DNA of 13,287 nt from Sphingomonadaceae bacterium. Its GTDB lineage: Bacteria > Pseudomonadota > Alphaproteobacteria > Sphingomonadales > Sphingomonadaceae. Where the stretch lies: positions 1-13,287 of the forward strand of contig JAFAZM010000185.1 of NCBI GenBank assembly GCA_019239785.1, in the 5' to 3' direction. The translations under genes were made by a program, and so were the position numbers. The notes beneath the pieces were generated by a model. The model was not told the origin of the DNA and searched no databases. It saw only the letters and a program-made list of their open reading frames with translations. The first letter of the stretch is position 1. Every line of letters begins with the position of its first letter. Positions 1 through 6,791 of this stretch are shown piece by piece.

Positions 1-260
1 GCGACAAATATTTCCGCTACGACGAAGCGCGCCAGATCCTGGTCGGCGACGAGAGCGGCGAGACCTATGCCCTCGGCCAGCGGCTGACCCTGCGGCTGGC
101 CGAGGCCGATCCGGTGACCGGAGCGCTGCGCTTCGAGTTGCCCGACCAGCGCCCCCGCGGTCCGCGCCGCGCGCCGGCCGACGGCGCGCCGGAGCGCCGC
201 ATGCAGGGCCGCCGCGGCCGCCCGGCCAACATCCGCCATCAGGGAAGGAGGCGAAAATGA
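1..260 (+). CDS. rnr: Ribonuclease R, C-terminal fragment (5' end outside window)
   Basis: The reading frame is open from base 3 to a TGA at 258-260 and gives 85 residues. The first ~50 look like the end of an S1 RNA-binding domain of the RNase R/VacB type: DKYFRYDEARQILVG, then SGETYALGQRLTLRLAEAD and GALRFEL. This is the usual RNase R ending, in which a residual beta-barrel strand is followed by a disordered basic tail; here the tail is very rich in Arg (RRGRP, GRRRK at the end). RNase R is a processive 3'-5' exoribonuclease that degrades structured RNA in the cytoplasm. The catalytic RNB domain would lie upstream and cannot be checked here. The stop overlaps the next ATG (ATGA), suggesting co-translation with the pirin gene. 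Another S1-domain protein is possible but less likely. Confidence 0.82.
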   Translation, partial: DKYFRYDEARQILVGDESGETYALGQRLTLRLAEADPVTGALRFELPDQRPRGPRRAPADGAPERRMQGRRGRPANIRHQGRRRK

Positions 261-1105
261 GCGACATCCGTCCGGTCGTCGCCCGCCACCAGGCGCGGCG
301 CGAGGATATCGGGGACCTCGTCACCCGCCGTCCCGCCGCGCCGCCCGAGCGGCTCGACCCGTTCCTGTTCATCAACCATCACGGGCCGCAGACCTATCCG
401 CCGCACAATCGCGGCCTGCCCTTCGGTCCGCACCCGCATCGCGGCTTCGAGACGGTGACCTTCATCCTCGAAGGCGAGCTCGCGCACAGCGACAGCGGCG
501 GCCATGAGAGCGTCATCCATGCCGGCGGCGTGCAGTGGATGACCGCGGGCAGGGGGCTCGTCCATGCCGAGCTCTCGCCGGAAAGCTTCAAGCGCGAAGG
601 CGGGCCGCTCGAGATCCTCCAGCTCTGGGTCAATCTGCCGGCGCGGCTGAAGCTGACCGAACCCGCCTATCGCGGGCTGGAGGCGGCAGACATCCCGAGG
701 GTGGCGGCCGCGGAAGGCAAGGCCGTGATCGAGCTGATCTCCGGCGATTTCGGCGGCGTCAAAGGTCCGGTGGACAGCATCGCCGACATCGCGATGACGG
801 TGCTGCGGCTGCGCCCCGGCGCACGGCTGGACCTGCCGGTGGCGCCGGAGCGGAACGTGTTCCTCTACGTCGTCGCCGGCGCGCCCAGGGTCGGCGGCAC
901 CCAGGTCGCGGCGCATGAGCAGGTCGAGCTCGGCGCCGGCGACACGGTCCGGATAGAGGCGGACGCGGACGCGACGATCATCTTCGGCCACGGCGTGCCC
1001 TATCGCGAGCCGATCGTCGCGCACGGCCCGTTCGTGATGAACCGCCCCGAGGAAATCGTCGCCGCGATCGAGGATTATCGCGCGGGCCGGCTCGGCGCGC
1101 TTTGA
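257..1105 (+). CDS. Pirin family protein (bicupin)
   Basis: The protein has 282 residues, the usual pirin length. The N-terminal cupin carries the pirin signature: PFGPHPHRGFETVTF at about 55-69 supplies His59 and His61, and GRGLVHAE at 98-105 supplies His103 and Glu105. These match the four metal ligands of pirins. The second cupin (about 170-270) is degenerate, as is normal for the family. Some bacterial pirins have quercetin 2,3-dioxygenase activity and others act as redox or protein-interaction regulators, so the substrate is unknown. It has no signal peptide and should be cytoplasmic. The start is well supported: AAGGAGG at 245-251 lies 5 nt before the ATG, and the ATG overlaps the RNase R stop. 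About 100 bp separate it from the TetR gene downstream. Confidence 0.93.
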   Translation: MSDIRPVVARHQARREDIGDLVTRRPAAPPERLDPFLFINHHGPQTYPPHNRGLPFGPHPHRGFETVTFILEGELAHSDSGGHESVIHAGGVQWMTAGRGLVHAELSPESFKREGGPLEILQLWVNLPARLKLTEPAYRGLEAADIPRVAAAEGKAVIELISGDFGGVKGPVDSIADIAMTVLRLRPGARLDLPVAPERNVFLYVVAGAPRVGGTQVAAHEQVELGAGDTVRIEADADATIIFGHGVPYREPIVAHGPFVMNRPEEIVAAIEDYRAGRLGAL

Positions 1106-1167
1106 CCGCAGGCAGGGGAGAGGGCTGAAGCGAGCGGGGGAATATTGATGTAAGTCCAACTAAATTG

Positions 1168-1186
1168 AATTTGCATTCCGCAAATT
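1168..1186. promoter_or_regulatory. Perfect palindrome, candidate TetR operator
   Basis: AATTTGC-ATTCC-GCAAATT is a perfect inverted repeat with 7-bp arms and a 5-bp centre. It sits in an AT-rich island (about 1141-1200) in otherwise GC-rich DNA, ending 19 bp before the TetR start codon. Its size and position fit an autoregulatory operator for the TetR/glycosyltransferase operon. That it binds this regulator is inferred. Confidence 0.5.
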
Positions 1187-1198
1187 TGATGTTATTCA
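1171..1198 (+). promoter_or_regulatory. Possible promoter of the TetR/GT1 operon
   Basis: TTGCAT (1171-1176), a 16-bp spacer and TATTCA (1193-1198) form a weak sigma70-like promoter overlapping the palindrome. Transcription would begin close to the ATG at 1206. No Shine-Dalgarno sequence is visible before that ATG, so the message may be leaderless. The -10 match is poor and this is a tentative call. Confidence 0.3.
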
Positions 1199-1205
1199 GA
1201 CTCGC

Positions 1206-1844
1206 ATGAAATCCGATTCGCCTGCTCCTCGCCCCTACCGCCAGACGGCGCGCGCCCGCGCCGCTCAGGAGACCGGGATCCGGCTCGTCGAGGCCTTCTC
1301 GGCGCGGCTGCGCGAGCATTGGTTCGACGAGATCAGGTTGGAGGATGTCGCCCGCGATGGCGGCGTGACCGTGCAGACGCTGATCCGGCGCTTCGGCGGC
1401 AAGGAGGGCCTGCTCGACGCGGCGCAGGCGCGGATCAGTGAGGAGATCAGGGCTCGTCGCGCGCAGGCTCCGGCGCGGCGCCCGGGCGCCGCCGGCGCGA
1501 TCGCCGCGCTCGCCGCCGATTACGAGGAGGTCGGCGACTTCGTGCTGCGCATGCTCGCCCAGGAGGGGCGCCATCCGGCGATCCGCAACATGGCCGATTT
1601 CGGCCGCGCCGGGCATCGTCAATGGGTGGCGGAGAACTTCGCGCTTTGGCTCGATCCCCTAGCAGGAGAGGCGCGCCGGCGCGCGCTCGATGCGTTGGTC
1701 GTCGCCTGCGACGTCTATGTCTGGAAATTGCTGCGGCGGGACATGGGCCGGCCGCTCGCCGAATATCGGGCGCTGGTTGCGGCGATGGCCGCGGCGGCGC
1801 TCGGCCTCTCGCCGCAACAGCTGAACGAAACCGGAGACGCATGA
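1206..1844 (+). CDS. TetR/AcrR-family transcriptional regulator
   Basis: The 212-residue protein has a TetR-type helix-turn-helix at about residues 41-67: FDEIRLEDVARDGGVTVQTL, followed by IRRFGGKEGLL, where GG takes the place of the usual YF.NKE-type turn. The rest is an Ala/Arg-rich helical ligand-binding domain with no recognisable specificity. TetR proteins are usually dimeric repressors released by a small ligand. The start at 1206 has no clear ribosome-binding site, but it is the first ATG after an AT-rich control region with a palindrome. The stop (1842-1844) overlaps the start of the glycosyltransferase gene, so the two are probably co-transcribed and translationally coupled. The regulator may therefore control the glycosyltransferase along with itself; this is inferred from layout. 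Confidence 0.9.
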   Translation: MKSDSPAPRPYRQTARARAAQETGIRLVEAFSARLREHWFDEIRLEDVARDGGVTVQTLIRRFGGKEGLLDAAQARISEEIRARRAQAPARRPGAAGAIAALAADYEEVGDFVLRMLAQEGRHPAIRNMADFGRAGHRQWVAENFALWLDPLAGEARRRALDALVVACDVYVWKLLRRDMGRPLAEYRALVAAMAAAALGLSPQQLNETGDA

Positions 1845-3190
1845 TGGATGCCGCGAATCGAACCTTCAACTTCCTGTTCGCCACCTGGGAAGGCGGCGGC
1901 TGCGTCGGGCCGGCGCTCACCGTCGCCGCGAAGCTGGTCCGCCGCGGCCATCGCGTCCGCCTGATCAGCGACGAATCGAACCGTGCCGACGCCGTCGCGG
2001 CCGGCGCCGATTTCACCGCCTGGCGGCGCGCGCCGAGCCGGCCGGACCGGAGCAGGGAGAATGACCTCTTCCGCGACTGGGAGGCCGCCTCGCCGCAGGA
2101 AGGGCTGAGCCGCGTCGTCGACCGGCTGATGGCCGGCCCGGCGCGCGCTTATGGCGAGGATCTCGCCGAGGCGCTGGACCGCGAGCCGGCGGATCTCGTC
2201 GTCTCCAATGAGATGCTGTTCGGGGTGGCGCTCGCCTGCGAGGCGCGGGGCCAGCCATTCGCCTTGCTGACCGCCAACGTCTCGCTCTTTCCGCTGCCCG
2301 GTGTGCCCCCGATGGGGCCCGGCCTGCCGCCGGCACGCAATGAGGAGGATCGCGCCCTTCACGCCGCGATCGCCGATGGCGGCCGGCAGATGTTCGACGC
2401 CGGCCTGCCCGCGCTCAACGCAGCGCGCGCCGCCTTCGGGCTCGCGCCGCTCGCGACCATGGCCGATCAGCTGGCGCGCGCCGAACGGCTGCTGCTCGGC
2501 ACGGCCCGGGCCTTCGACTTCGCGCCCGAGACGCTCCCGCAACAAATCCTCTATGTCGGTCCGCAGCTCGACACGCCGGCCTGGGCCGCTCCCTGGGCCT
2601 CGCTTTGGCCCGCCACGGACGAGCGGCCGCTGGTGCTCGTCGCATTCAGCACGACCTTCCAGAACCAGGCGCCGATCCTGCAGCGGGTGATCGACGCGCT
2701 CGCGGCGCTGCCGGTCCGGGGCTTGGTCACGCTCGGCGGCGCGATCGCGCCCGAGGCGCTGGTGCCGGCCGACAATGTCCGGCTGGTCGACAGCGCGCCG
2801 CATGATGCGGTGCTGCGCGAGGCGGCGCTCGTCGTCAGCTATGGCGGGCACGGCACCGTGTCGCGCGCCTTGATTCACCGTCGGCCACTGCTGATCCTGC
2901 CCCAGGGCCGCGACCAGAACGACAATGCGGTGCGCGTGACCGAGCGCGGCGCCGGCCTTTCCCTGCCGGCGGACGCCGGCGTCCAGGAAATAAAGGCGAG
3001 TCTCCAGCGCCTGTTGGGCGAGCCCGGCTTCGCAGCCGCGGCCCGCGCGCTCGGCGCCAAGGTGGCAGCGGAAGCGGCGCAGTCGCCGGTCGTGGCCGAG
3101 CTCGAGCGGCTGGCGGCGAAACCCGCGTGGCGCGCCGCTCCGCTGGGAGCGGCCGCGGCGCCGCCCGCCGCGCGGGCCGCCGCCTTTTGA
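1844..3190 (+). CDS. GT1 (UGT/MGT-like) glycosyltransferase
   Basis: The 448-residue protein has a GT-B fold typical of the UDP-glycosyltransferase/macrolide glycosyltransferase group. Near the N-terminus, TWEGGGCVGPALTVAAKLV (14-32) aligns with the acceptor-site loop. The C-terminal donor-binding segment reads SAPHDAVLREAALVVSYGG, with HGT at 336-338 and a PQGRDQNDNA block with Asp357-Gln358, the typical sugar-nucleotide contact. It probably transfers a sugar to a small lipophilic acceptor such as a carotenoid, polyketide or lipid; the acceptor is unknown. No signal peptide is seen. The tail (last ~25 residues) is low-complexity Ala/Pro. ATG codons at 1841 and 1844 are both in frame; the second is preferred because GGAG at 1833-1836 is 7 nt away. 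Either one overlaps the TetR stop. Confidence 0.88.
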   Translation: MDAANRTFNFLFATWEGGGCVGPALTVAAKLVRRGHRVRLISDESNRADAVAAGADFTAWRRAPSRPDRSRENDLFRDWEAASPQEGLSRVVDRLMAGPARAYGEDLAEALDREPADLVVSNEMLFGVALACEARGQPFALLTANVSLFPLPGVPPMGPGLPPARNEEDRALHAAIADGGRQMFDAGLPALNAARAAFGLAPLATMADQLARAERLLLGTARAFDFAPETLPQQILYVGPQLDTPAWAAPWASLWPATDERPLVLVAFSTTFQNQAPILQRVIDALAALPVRGLVTLGGAIAPEALVPADNVRLVDSAPHDAVLREAALVVSYGGHGTVSRALIHRRPLLILPQGRDQNDNAVRVTERGAGLSLPADAGVQEIKASLQRLLGEPGFAAAARALGAKVAAEAAQSPVVAELERLAAKPAWRAAPLGAAAAPPAARAAAF

Positions 3191-3194
3191 TCCT

Positions 3195-3222
3195 TTGACG
3201 GTCACCGGTTTGCCTTTATCCT
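3195..3222 (+). promoter_or_regulatory. Sigma70-like promoter before the small exported protein
   Basis: TTGACG (3195-3200), a 16-bp spacer and TATCCT (3217-3222) make a reasonable housekeeping promoter directly after the glycosyltransferase stop. A start near 3229 would leave a short leader containing the GGGAGGG ribosome-binding site at 3231-3237. This suggests the gene at 3245 has its own promoter and is not simply the third gene of the TetR operon. Confidence 0.45.
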
Positions 3223-3244
3223 CGGCCGCCGGGAGGGTGACGAA

Positions 3245-3628
3245 ATGATCCTCAATCCAATCCTGGCTCTCGCGCTTGCGGCGCAGGCCGCGCCCGAGCC
3301 CATCGCGATGACGCCCACGCAATTCGCCGCGGCGATCCAGGGCGTGGTCGGCCAGACCTATCAGGGCGGCGTCCGCATCGCCCGCATCTATGCCGAAGGC
3401 CAGATCCTGGTGATCGTGCTCGACGGCCCGGCCGGCTGGCGCTCGATGAGGTCGACGGCCGAGGTCTCCAGCCAGTTCCTGACCGGCTTCTGCGAGGACC
3501 GGGACTTCGAATATTTCGTCAACGGCAATCTGATGCGGGTCGACACGACCGAGGGCGGCGGCGCCGCCCGCCCGGGCCCGGTGATCCGCACCTGCCCGCC
3601 GCCGCCCACGGGGGCCCATCCGCAATAA
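3245..3628 (+). CDS. Small exported protein of unknown family (paralogue 1)
   Basis: The 127-residue protein matches no family I recognise. It begins with a short signal peptide (ILNPILALALAAQAAPEP; likely cleavage after Ala15 or Ala16), so the mature protein of about 110 residues should be periplasmic. Its core holds LVIVLDGPAGWRS (55-67), QFLTGFC with Cys83, MRVDTTEGG (97-105) and a final Cys117 before a Pro-rich tail. The gene at 6792 encodes the same layout with the same motifs, and both cysteines are conserved with nearly equal spacing, so a disulfide is plausible. GGGAGGG at 3231-3237 lies 7 nt before the ATG. It stands between the TetR/GT1 pair and a small membrane protein on the same strand. 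No function can be assigned. Confidence 0.82.
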   Translation: MILNPILALALAAQAAPEPIAMTPTQFAAAIQGVVGQTYQGGVRIARIYAEGQILVIVLDGPAGWRSMRSTAEVSSQFLTGFCEDRDFEYFVNGNLMRVDTTEGGGAARPGPVIRTCPPPPTGAHPQ

Positions 3629-3646
3629 GCATCTTCGAGGCGGCCG

Positions 3647-3671
3647 GGAACGCGCGACCACCTGCGCGGTT
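3647..3671 (+). promoter_or_regulatory. Candidate EcfG (general stress response) promoter
   Basis: GGAAC at 3647-3651, a 16-bp spacer and GGTT at 3668-3671 resemble the alphaproteobacterial EcfG/SigT consensus (GGAAC-N16/17-CGTT). The -10 element differs in its first base. Transcription would start around 3677, about 29 nt before the TTG start of the small membrane protein. It lies in a 77-bp gap between two + strand genes, where a promoter is plausible. Confidence 0.45.
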
Positions 3672-3705
3672 TGATCTTCGTGACATTCTCGTTGCGAGGA
3701 CAAAG

Positions 3706-4008
3706 TTGAACATCGCCTCGGTCTTCAAGGGTAGCGGCTATCTCGTCTCGACCGTCAGCGTGCTGCTGCTCGGCGCGGTCAGCTGGAAGAGTGCGTCGGA
3801 GCAGCCGCTGCTGCTGCTCGGCCTGATCCTCGGCATGCTCGCCTCGATCGCTGGCATGGGACTGCGCTGGATCTCGCACCGGATCGAGCAGAAGCAGAAA
3901 GAGGCGCTGGCGAAGGCCGCGCTCGACGAGCGCGGGCCGCAGGCGTCCCGGCGCGCCGCGCCCGAGCGGACGCGCGAGCCGCGGAGCGTCACGGCGCTCC
4001 AGCGCTGA
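3706..4008 (+). CDS. Small two-helix membrane protein, unknown function
   Basis: The 100-residue protein has two predicted membrane segments, about residues 10-27 (GYLVSTVSVLLLGAVSW) and 34-55 (PLLLLGLILGMLASIAGMGL), joined by a short loop. A basic, highly charged cytoplasmic tail follows (RIEQKQKEALAKAALDER and an Arg-rich end). The start is a TTG at 3706: GAGGA at 3696-3700 is 5 nt upstream and no ATG occurs earlier in the open frame. The gene has a possible EcfG-type promoter, which would make it stress-induced. It converges on the GT4 gene, whose stop is only 6 bp beyond its own, and no separating terminator is seen. I recognise no family. Confidence 0.75.
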   Translation: MNIASVFKGSGYLVSTVSVLLLGAVSWKSASEQPLLLLGLILGMLASIAGMGLRWISHRIEQKQKEALAKAALDERGPQASRRAAPERTREPRSVTALQR

Positions 4009-4014
4009 GCCCCG

Positions 4015-5223
4015 TCAGATTCCGACCGACTGGTAGGCGAGGATCACGCCGTCGAGGATGTCGGTCCAGCTGTAGGCGGCGCTCGCCGCCGTCGCCGCCA
4101 GGGCGAGCGCGCGGCGGCGCTTCGGCGCCCGGATCATGCCCTCGACCGCGTCCGCATAGGCTTCGGGTTCCTCCGGCGGGACGAGCAGGCCGCTGCGCCC
4201 GTCCTCGATCAGCGCCTGGGCGCTGCCGACGTCGGCGCTGACCACGGCGAGGCCCGCCGCCATCGCTTCGAGATTGACGTTGCCGAACGCCTCGCTGGTG
4301 CTTGGATTGACCAGGATGTCGGCGCTCGCCACCGCCCGGCCGAGCGCGTCGCCGTCGAGATGGCCGGTGAACAGGGCGCCGGGGAGCTGCGTCTCCAGCC
4401 AGGACCGGGCCGGGCCGTCGCCGATGATGAGCGGCCGCAGCGCGAGGCCGCGCGCTTCCAGCGCCTTCACCGTCTCCGCGAACGTGTCGAGCCCCTTCTC
4501 GCGGACGACCCGGCCGAAGAAGAGCAGCACCGGTTCGTTCGGCCGATAGCCGTGCGCGCTCCGCCACGCCTCGCTTCGCCGGCTTGCGCTGAACTGCTGA
4601 TGGTCGACGCCGCGGCCCCAGATGCGCAGCCTTTCCGCCGCCACGCCGAGATCCTCGAGGCTCGCCGCCATGGACGGATTGGGGGCGAGGACGAGGTCGC
4701 TGCCGACATAGAAAGTCTTCAGCCGGCGCTTGACTGCGGGGGTGAGGAAATCGAGCCCGTAATAGGCCGGATAGGCTTCGAAGCGGGTGTGCATGCTCGC
4801 CACCACCGGCGCCCCGAGCGCGCGCCCGAGCGCCTGGGCGCGGCCGCCGAGCAGATCGGGGCAGGAGACGTGGACATGGGTCGGCGCGAAGGCGCGCACG
4901 TCCTCGCGGACCGCGCCCGGAAGGCCGAGCGCCACCCGATATTCGGGACGGCCCGGGATCCCGATCGAAGGCACCGAGACGAGGTCGCCGGCGGGCGCGA
5001 AGGCGGGCTCGGGGACGGTCGGCGAATAGATGCGGACGGCGGCGCCGCGCTCCAGCAGATGACCGACCAATTTGTTCAACGCGCGATTGGCGCCGTCGCG
5101 CACGCAATTGTAGTTGCCCGAGAACAGCGCGACTCGCAGCCCCTCGGCCGAGGGCGCGGAGGCGCACGCGCGGGGCGCCGCGCGCGCGGCCGCATCGTCT
5201 CTGAGGGCCGCGGACGCTGGCAT
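4015..5223 (-). CDS. GT4 family glycosyltransferase (mannosyltransferase/SqdX-like)
   Basis: From the ATG at 5223 the protein has 402 residues. It has a GT-B fold: the N-terminal domain starts at LRVALFSGNYNCVRDGAN and carries HVHVSCPDLLG and SMHTRFEAYP. The C-terminal domain has FFGRVVREKGLDTF, then IIGDGPAR and the donor-site E-x7-E motif in STSEAFGNVNLEAMAAG (Glu311 and Glu319). The pattern resembles GDP-mannose-dependent alpha-mannosyltransferases and sulfoquinovosyl/glycolipid transferases, so a membrane-lipid or polysaccharide role is likely; donor and acceptor are not proven. The frame is open upstream to 5367, but those extra residues are low-complexity and would overlap the divergent reductase gene, so 5223 is preferred. 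No strong ribosome-binding site supports it, so the exact start is uncertain. Confidence 0.87.
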   Translation of the reverse strand: MPASAALRDDAAARAAPRACASAPSAEGLRVALFSGNYNCVRDGANRALNKLVGHLLERGAAVRIYSPTVPEPAFAPAGDLVSVPSIGIPGRPEYRVALGLPGAVREDVRAFAPTHVHVSCPDLLGGRAQALGRALGAPVVASMHTRFEAYPAYYGLDFLTPAVKRRLKTFYVGSDLVLAPNPSMAASLEDLGVAAERLRIWGRGVDHQQFSASRRSEAWRSAHGYRPNEPVLLFFGRVVREKGLDTFAETVKALEARGLALRPLIIGDGPARSWLETQLPGALFTGHLDGDALGRAVASADILVNPSTSEAFGNVNLEAMAAGLAVVSADVGSAQALIEDGRSGLLVPPEEPEAYADAVEGMIRAPKRRRALALAATAASAAYSWTDILDGVILAYQSVGI

Positions 5224-5308
5224 CGGCGCCAGATAGGTACGGCGTTCGTGAACGGCAACTGACCGGCCCGCGGTGGAACGGCCGCCGTCCTCGCGCGTAA
5301 AGGCGCCC

Positions 5309-5905
5309 ATGCCCCAGCCTCGCGATATCGCCGTCATCGTCGGCAGCCTCCGTAAGGATTCGTTCAATCGTAAGACGGCGCAGGCGCTTGCAACCCTCAG
5401 TCCCGCGCATTTGCAGCTCGAGATCGTCGGGATCGGGGACCTGCCCCTCTACGACCAGGATCTCGATCCGGATTCGCCGCCGGCGCCCTGGGTCGCATTC
5501 CGCGAGCGCGTGCGCCGGGCCGACGGCGTGCTGTTCGTGACGCCCGAATATAATCGCTCGATCCCCGGCGTGCTGAAGAATGCGATCGACGTCGGCTCGC
5601 GGCCTTATGGGAAATCGGCCTGGGAGAAGAAGCCCGGCGCGGTGGTCAGCGTCACGCCGGGCGCGCTCGGCGCGTTCGGCGCCAACCATCACCTGCGCCA
5701 GGCCTGCGTGTTCCTCGACATGCCGATGATGCCGCAGCCCGAGGCCTATCTGAGCGGCGCCGGCGATTTCTTCGCCGAGGACGGGGCGATCAAGGATCCT
5801 TCGCTCGAGAAATTGCTGCGCCGCTTCATGACGGCCTTCGCCGACTGGGTCGAGATGATCCACCGCGGCCGCGACGCCCTCGCCTCGGACCAGCATCCGG
5901 GCTGA
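5309..5905 (+). CDS. NAD(P)H-dependent FMN reductase / quinone reductase
   Basis: The 198-residue flavodoxin-like protein has the FMN phosphate-binding loop VGSLRKDSFNRK (11-22) and the strongly diagnostic TPEYNRSIPGVLKNAIDVGS from residue 78. This places it in the NADPH-dependent FMN reductase family (ChrR/YieF/azoreductase type). Such enzymes make two-electron reductions of quinones, azo dyes or chromate using flavin, and limit oxidative stress. It is cytoplasmic and usually dimeric or tetrameric. The ATG at 5309 is chosen because AAAGG lies 6 nt before it and MPQPRDIAVIVGS begins right at the first beta strand; a GTG at 5273 in the same frame would add 12 atypical residues. It is transcribed divergently from the GT4 gene. 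Confidence 0.93.
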   Translation: MPQPRDIAVIVGSLRKDSFNRKTAQALATLSPAHLQLEIVGIGDLPLYDQDLDPDSPPAPWVAFRERVRRADGVLFVTPEYNRSIPGVLKNAIDVGSRPYGKSAWEKKPGAVVSVTPGALGAFGANHHLRQACVFLDMPMMPQPEAYLSGAGDFFAEDGAIKDPSLEKLLRRFMTAFADWVEMIHRGRDALASDQHPG

Positions 5906-5910
5906 GCTTC

Positions 5911-6011
5911 GCCCCTCCCCTTCAGGGGAGGGGACGGGGGTGGGGGATGTGCGAGTTGGGGTGCCTGGTCGACAAGCCCCACCCCAAACCCCTCCCCTGA
6001 AAGGGAGGGGC
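5911..6011. repeat. G/C-rich intergenic inverted-repeat element (copy A)
   Basis: Arms at 5911-5945 and 5977-6011 are reverse complements at 31 of 35 positions around a 31-bp centre. Each arm also folds on itself: CCCCTCCCC-TTCA-GGGGAGGGG on the left (5912-5933) is a perfect 9-bp hairpin. Such elements are scattered between genes in sphingomonads. Here it lies 5 bp after the reductase stop and could act as a bidirectional transcription barrier, but there is no T-tract. It resembles the element at 12841-12953. Confidence 0.8.
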
Positions 6012-6051
6012 TTCTTCGGCCAACACCGCTTGCATCCTGTTGCAAAGCCGC

Positions 6052-6090
6052 GATTCGACTCGCAACATGGTTAATCCTAATGGTTAATCC
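6052..6090 (+). promoter_or_regulatory. Tandem CtrA-like boxes with adjacent GANTC sites
   Basis: The 11-mer ATGGTTAATCC occurs twice as a direct repeat (6067-6077 and 6080-6090, period 13). Each copy contains ATGGTTAA, the reverse complement of the alphaproteobacterial CtrA octamer TTAACCAT. Immediately before lie two abutting GANTC sites, GATTC (6052-6056) and GACTC (6057-6061), the CcrM methylation target. The block ends 15 bp before the LysM start. The TTAA cores are 9 bp apart, not the canonical 7, so single-box binding or two half-sites is more likely than one standard site. Confidence 0.5.
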
Positions 6091-6105
6091 GTCACGGAGG
6101 CCGCC

Positions 6106-6756
6106 ATGTCCCGTTTGCTTGCGCCTGCTTTGCTCCTGGTTCCGCTCTGCCTCGCCGCCGGCCCGCCCTCCTCCGCGCCGGCGCCGGGCCGCTGCGGCAA
6201 CGTCTACGTCACCGTGCGCGGCGACACGCTCTACAGCATCGCCCGCCGCTGCCGTTCGAGCGTGGCCGCGATCGCTCAGGCGAGCCGGCTCGCCGATCCG
6301 AACCGGATCGAGGTCAACGAGCCGCTGGTGATTCCCGGCCCCGCCCCGGCGATGGCCGAGGCGGGCAAGCCAGGGCCGATGCCCGCATCGGACAGGGCCT
6401 ATTTCTTCCAGCCGACCGACACGCTCTACTCGCTCGCCCGCTGGGCGCGGGTCAGCGTCACCGCGCTGCTTGCCGCAAATCCGGGCATCAACCCGCACAA
6501 GATCGAGATCGGCGACCCGATCCGGCTGCCGGCAGGCGCGGTCCGGCCGGAGCCGGCGCGCGCCCGCGAGCGGGGCCCGGCGCCGATCCGGGCGGTCCTG
6601 CCTTATGGTCGCCTGGAGGCGGTCCCGATGCCGGCGCTCGACCGTCCGCCGCCGCCGCTCGCCCGTCCGGAGCCGCCGCGTGCCGCGCCGCCGTCGCCGC
6701 CGCGGCCACGGCACAAGCCGGACGACGACGACGAGCCGGCGCCGATGGGCATGTAG
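6106..6756 (+). CDS. Exported protein with two LysM domains and Pro-rich tail
   Basis: The 216-residue protein begins with a signal peptide (MSRLLAPALLLVPLCLAAG) and should act in the periplasm. Two LysM domains follow: residues 33-77 (YVTVRGDTLYSIARRC ... IEVNEPLVIP) and 99-142 (FFQPTDTLYSLARWARVSV ... IEIGDPIRLPAG). LysM domains bind the GlcNAc units of peptidoglycan. Cys30 and Cys49 may form a disulfide in or beside the first domain. From about 145 to the end the chain is Pro/Arg-rich and finishes with an acidic DDDDE cluster, with no catalytic domain. A scaffold or cell-wall adaptor role is more likely than hydrolase activity. ACGGAGG at 6094-6100 lies 5 nt before the ATG. The CtrA-like boxes upstream suggest cell-cycle control. 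Confidence 0.9.
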   Translation: MSRLLAPALLLVPLCLAAGPPSSAPAPGRCGNVYVTVRGDTLYSIARRCRSSVAAIAQASRLADPNRIEVNEPLVIPGPAPAMAEAGKPGPMPASDRAYFFQPTDTLYSLARWARVSVTALLAANPGINPHKIEIGDPIRLPAGAVRPEPARARERGPAPIRAVLPYGRLEAVPMPALDRPPPPLARPEPPRAAPPSPPRPRHKPDDDDEPAPMGM

Positions 6757-6791
6757 GACCTTCTTAACGCCCGGCGCGCTAGGCCGCCCCC

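Noticed and set aside
1715..3703. Minus-strand 662-codon open frame opposite the GT1 gene
   Set aside because: Composition is shadow-like (Arg/Gly/Ala-rich) and the + strand frame carries clear glycosyltransferase motifs.
5224..5367. GT4 glycosyltransferase starting at 5367 or 5310
   Set aside because: The extra residues have no glycosyltransferase similarity and would overlap the divergent reductase gene; 5223 is the simpler choice, though not proven.
3989..5896. Very long minus-strand open frame (635 codons) across the GT4 and reductase genes
   Set aside because: Its translation is Arg/Ala/Pro/Gly-rich with no family motif. It is the shadow of two well-supported genes in high-GC DNA.
5912..5933. 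Hairpin after the reductase as an intrinsic terminator
   Set aside because: The stem is strong but no T-tract follows, and it is part of a larger inverted-repeat element; it is annotated as a repeat instead.
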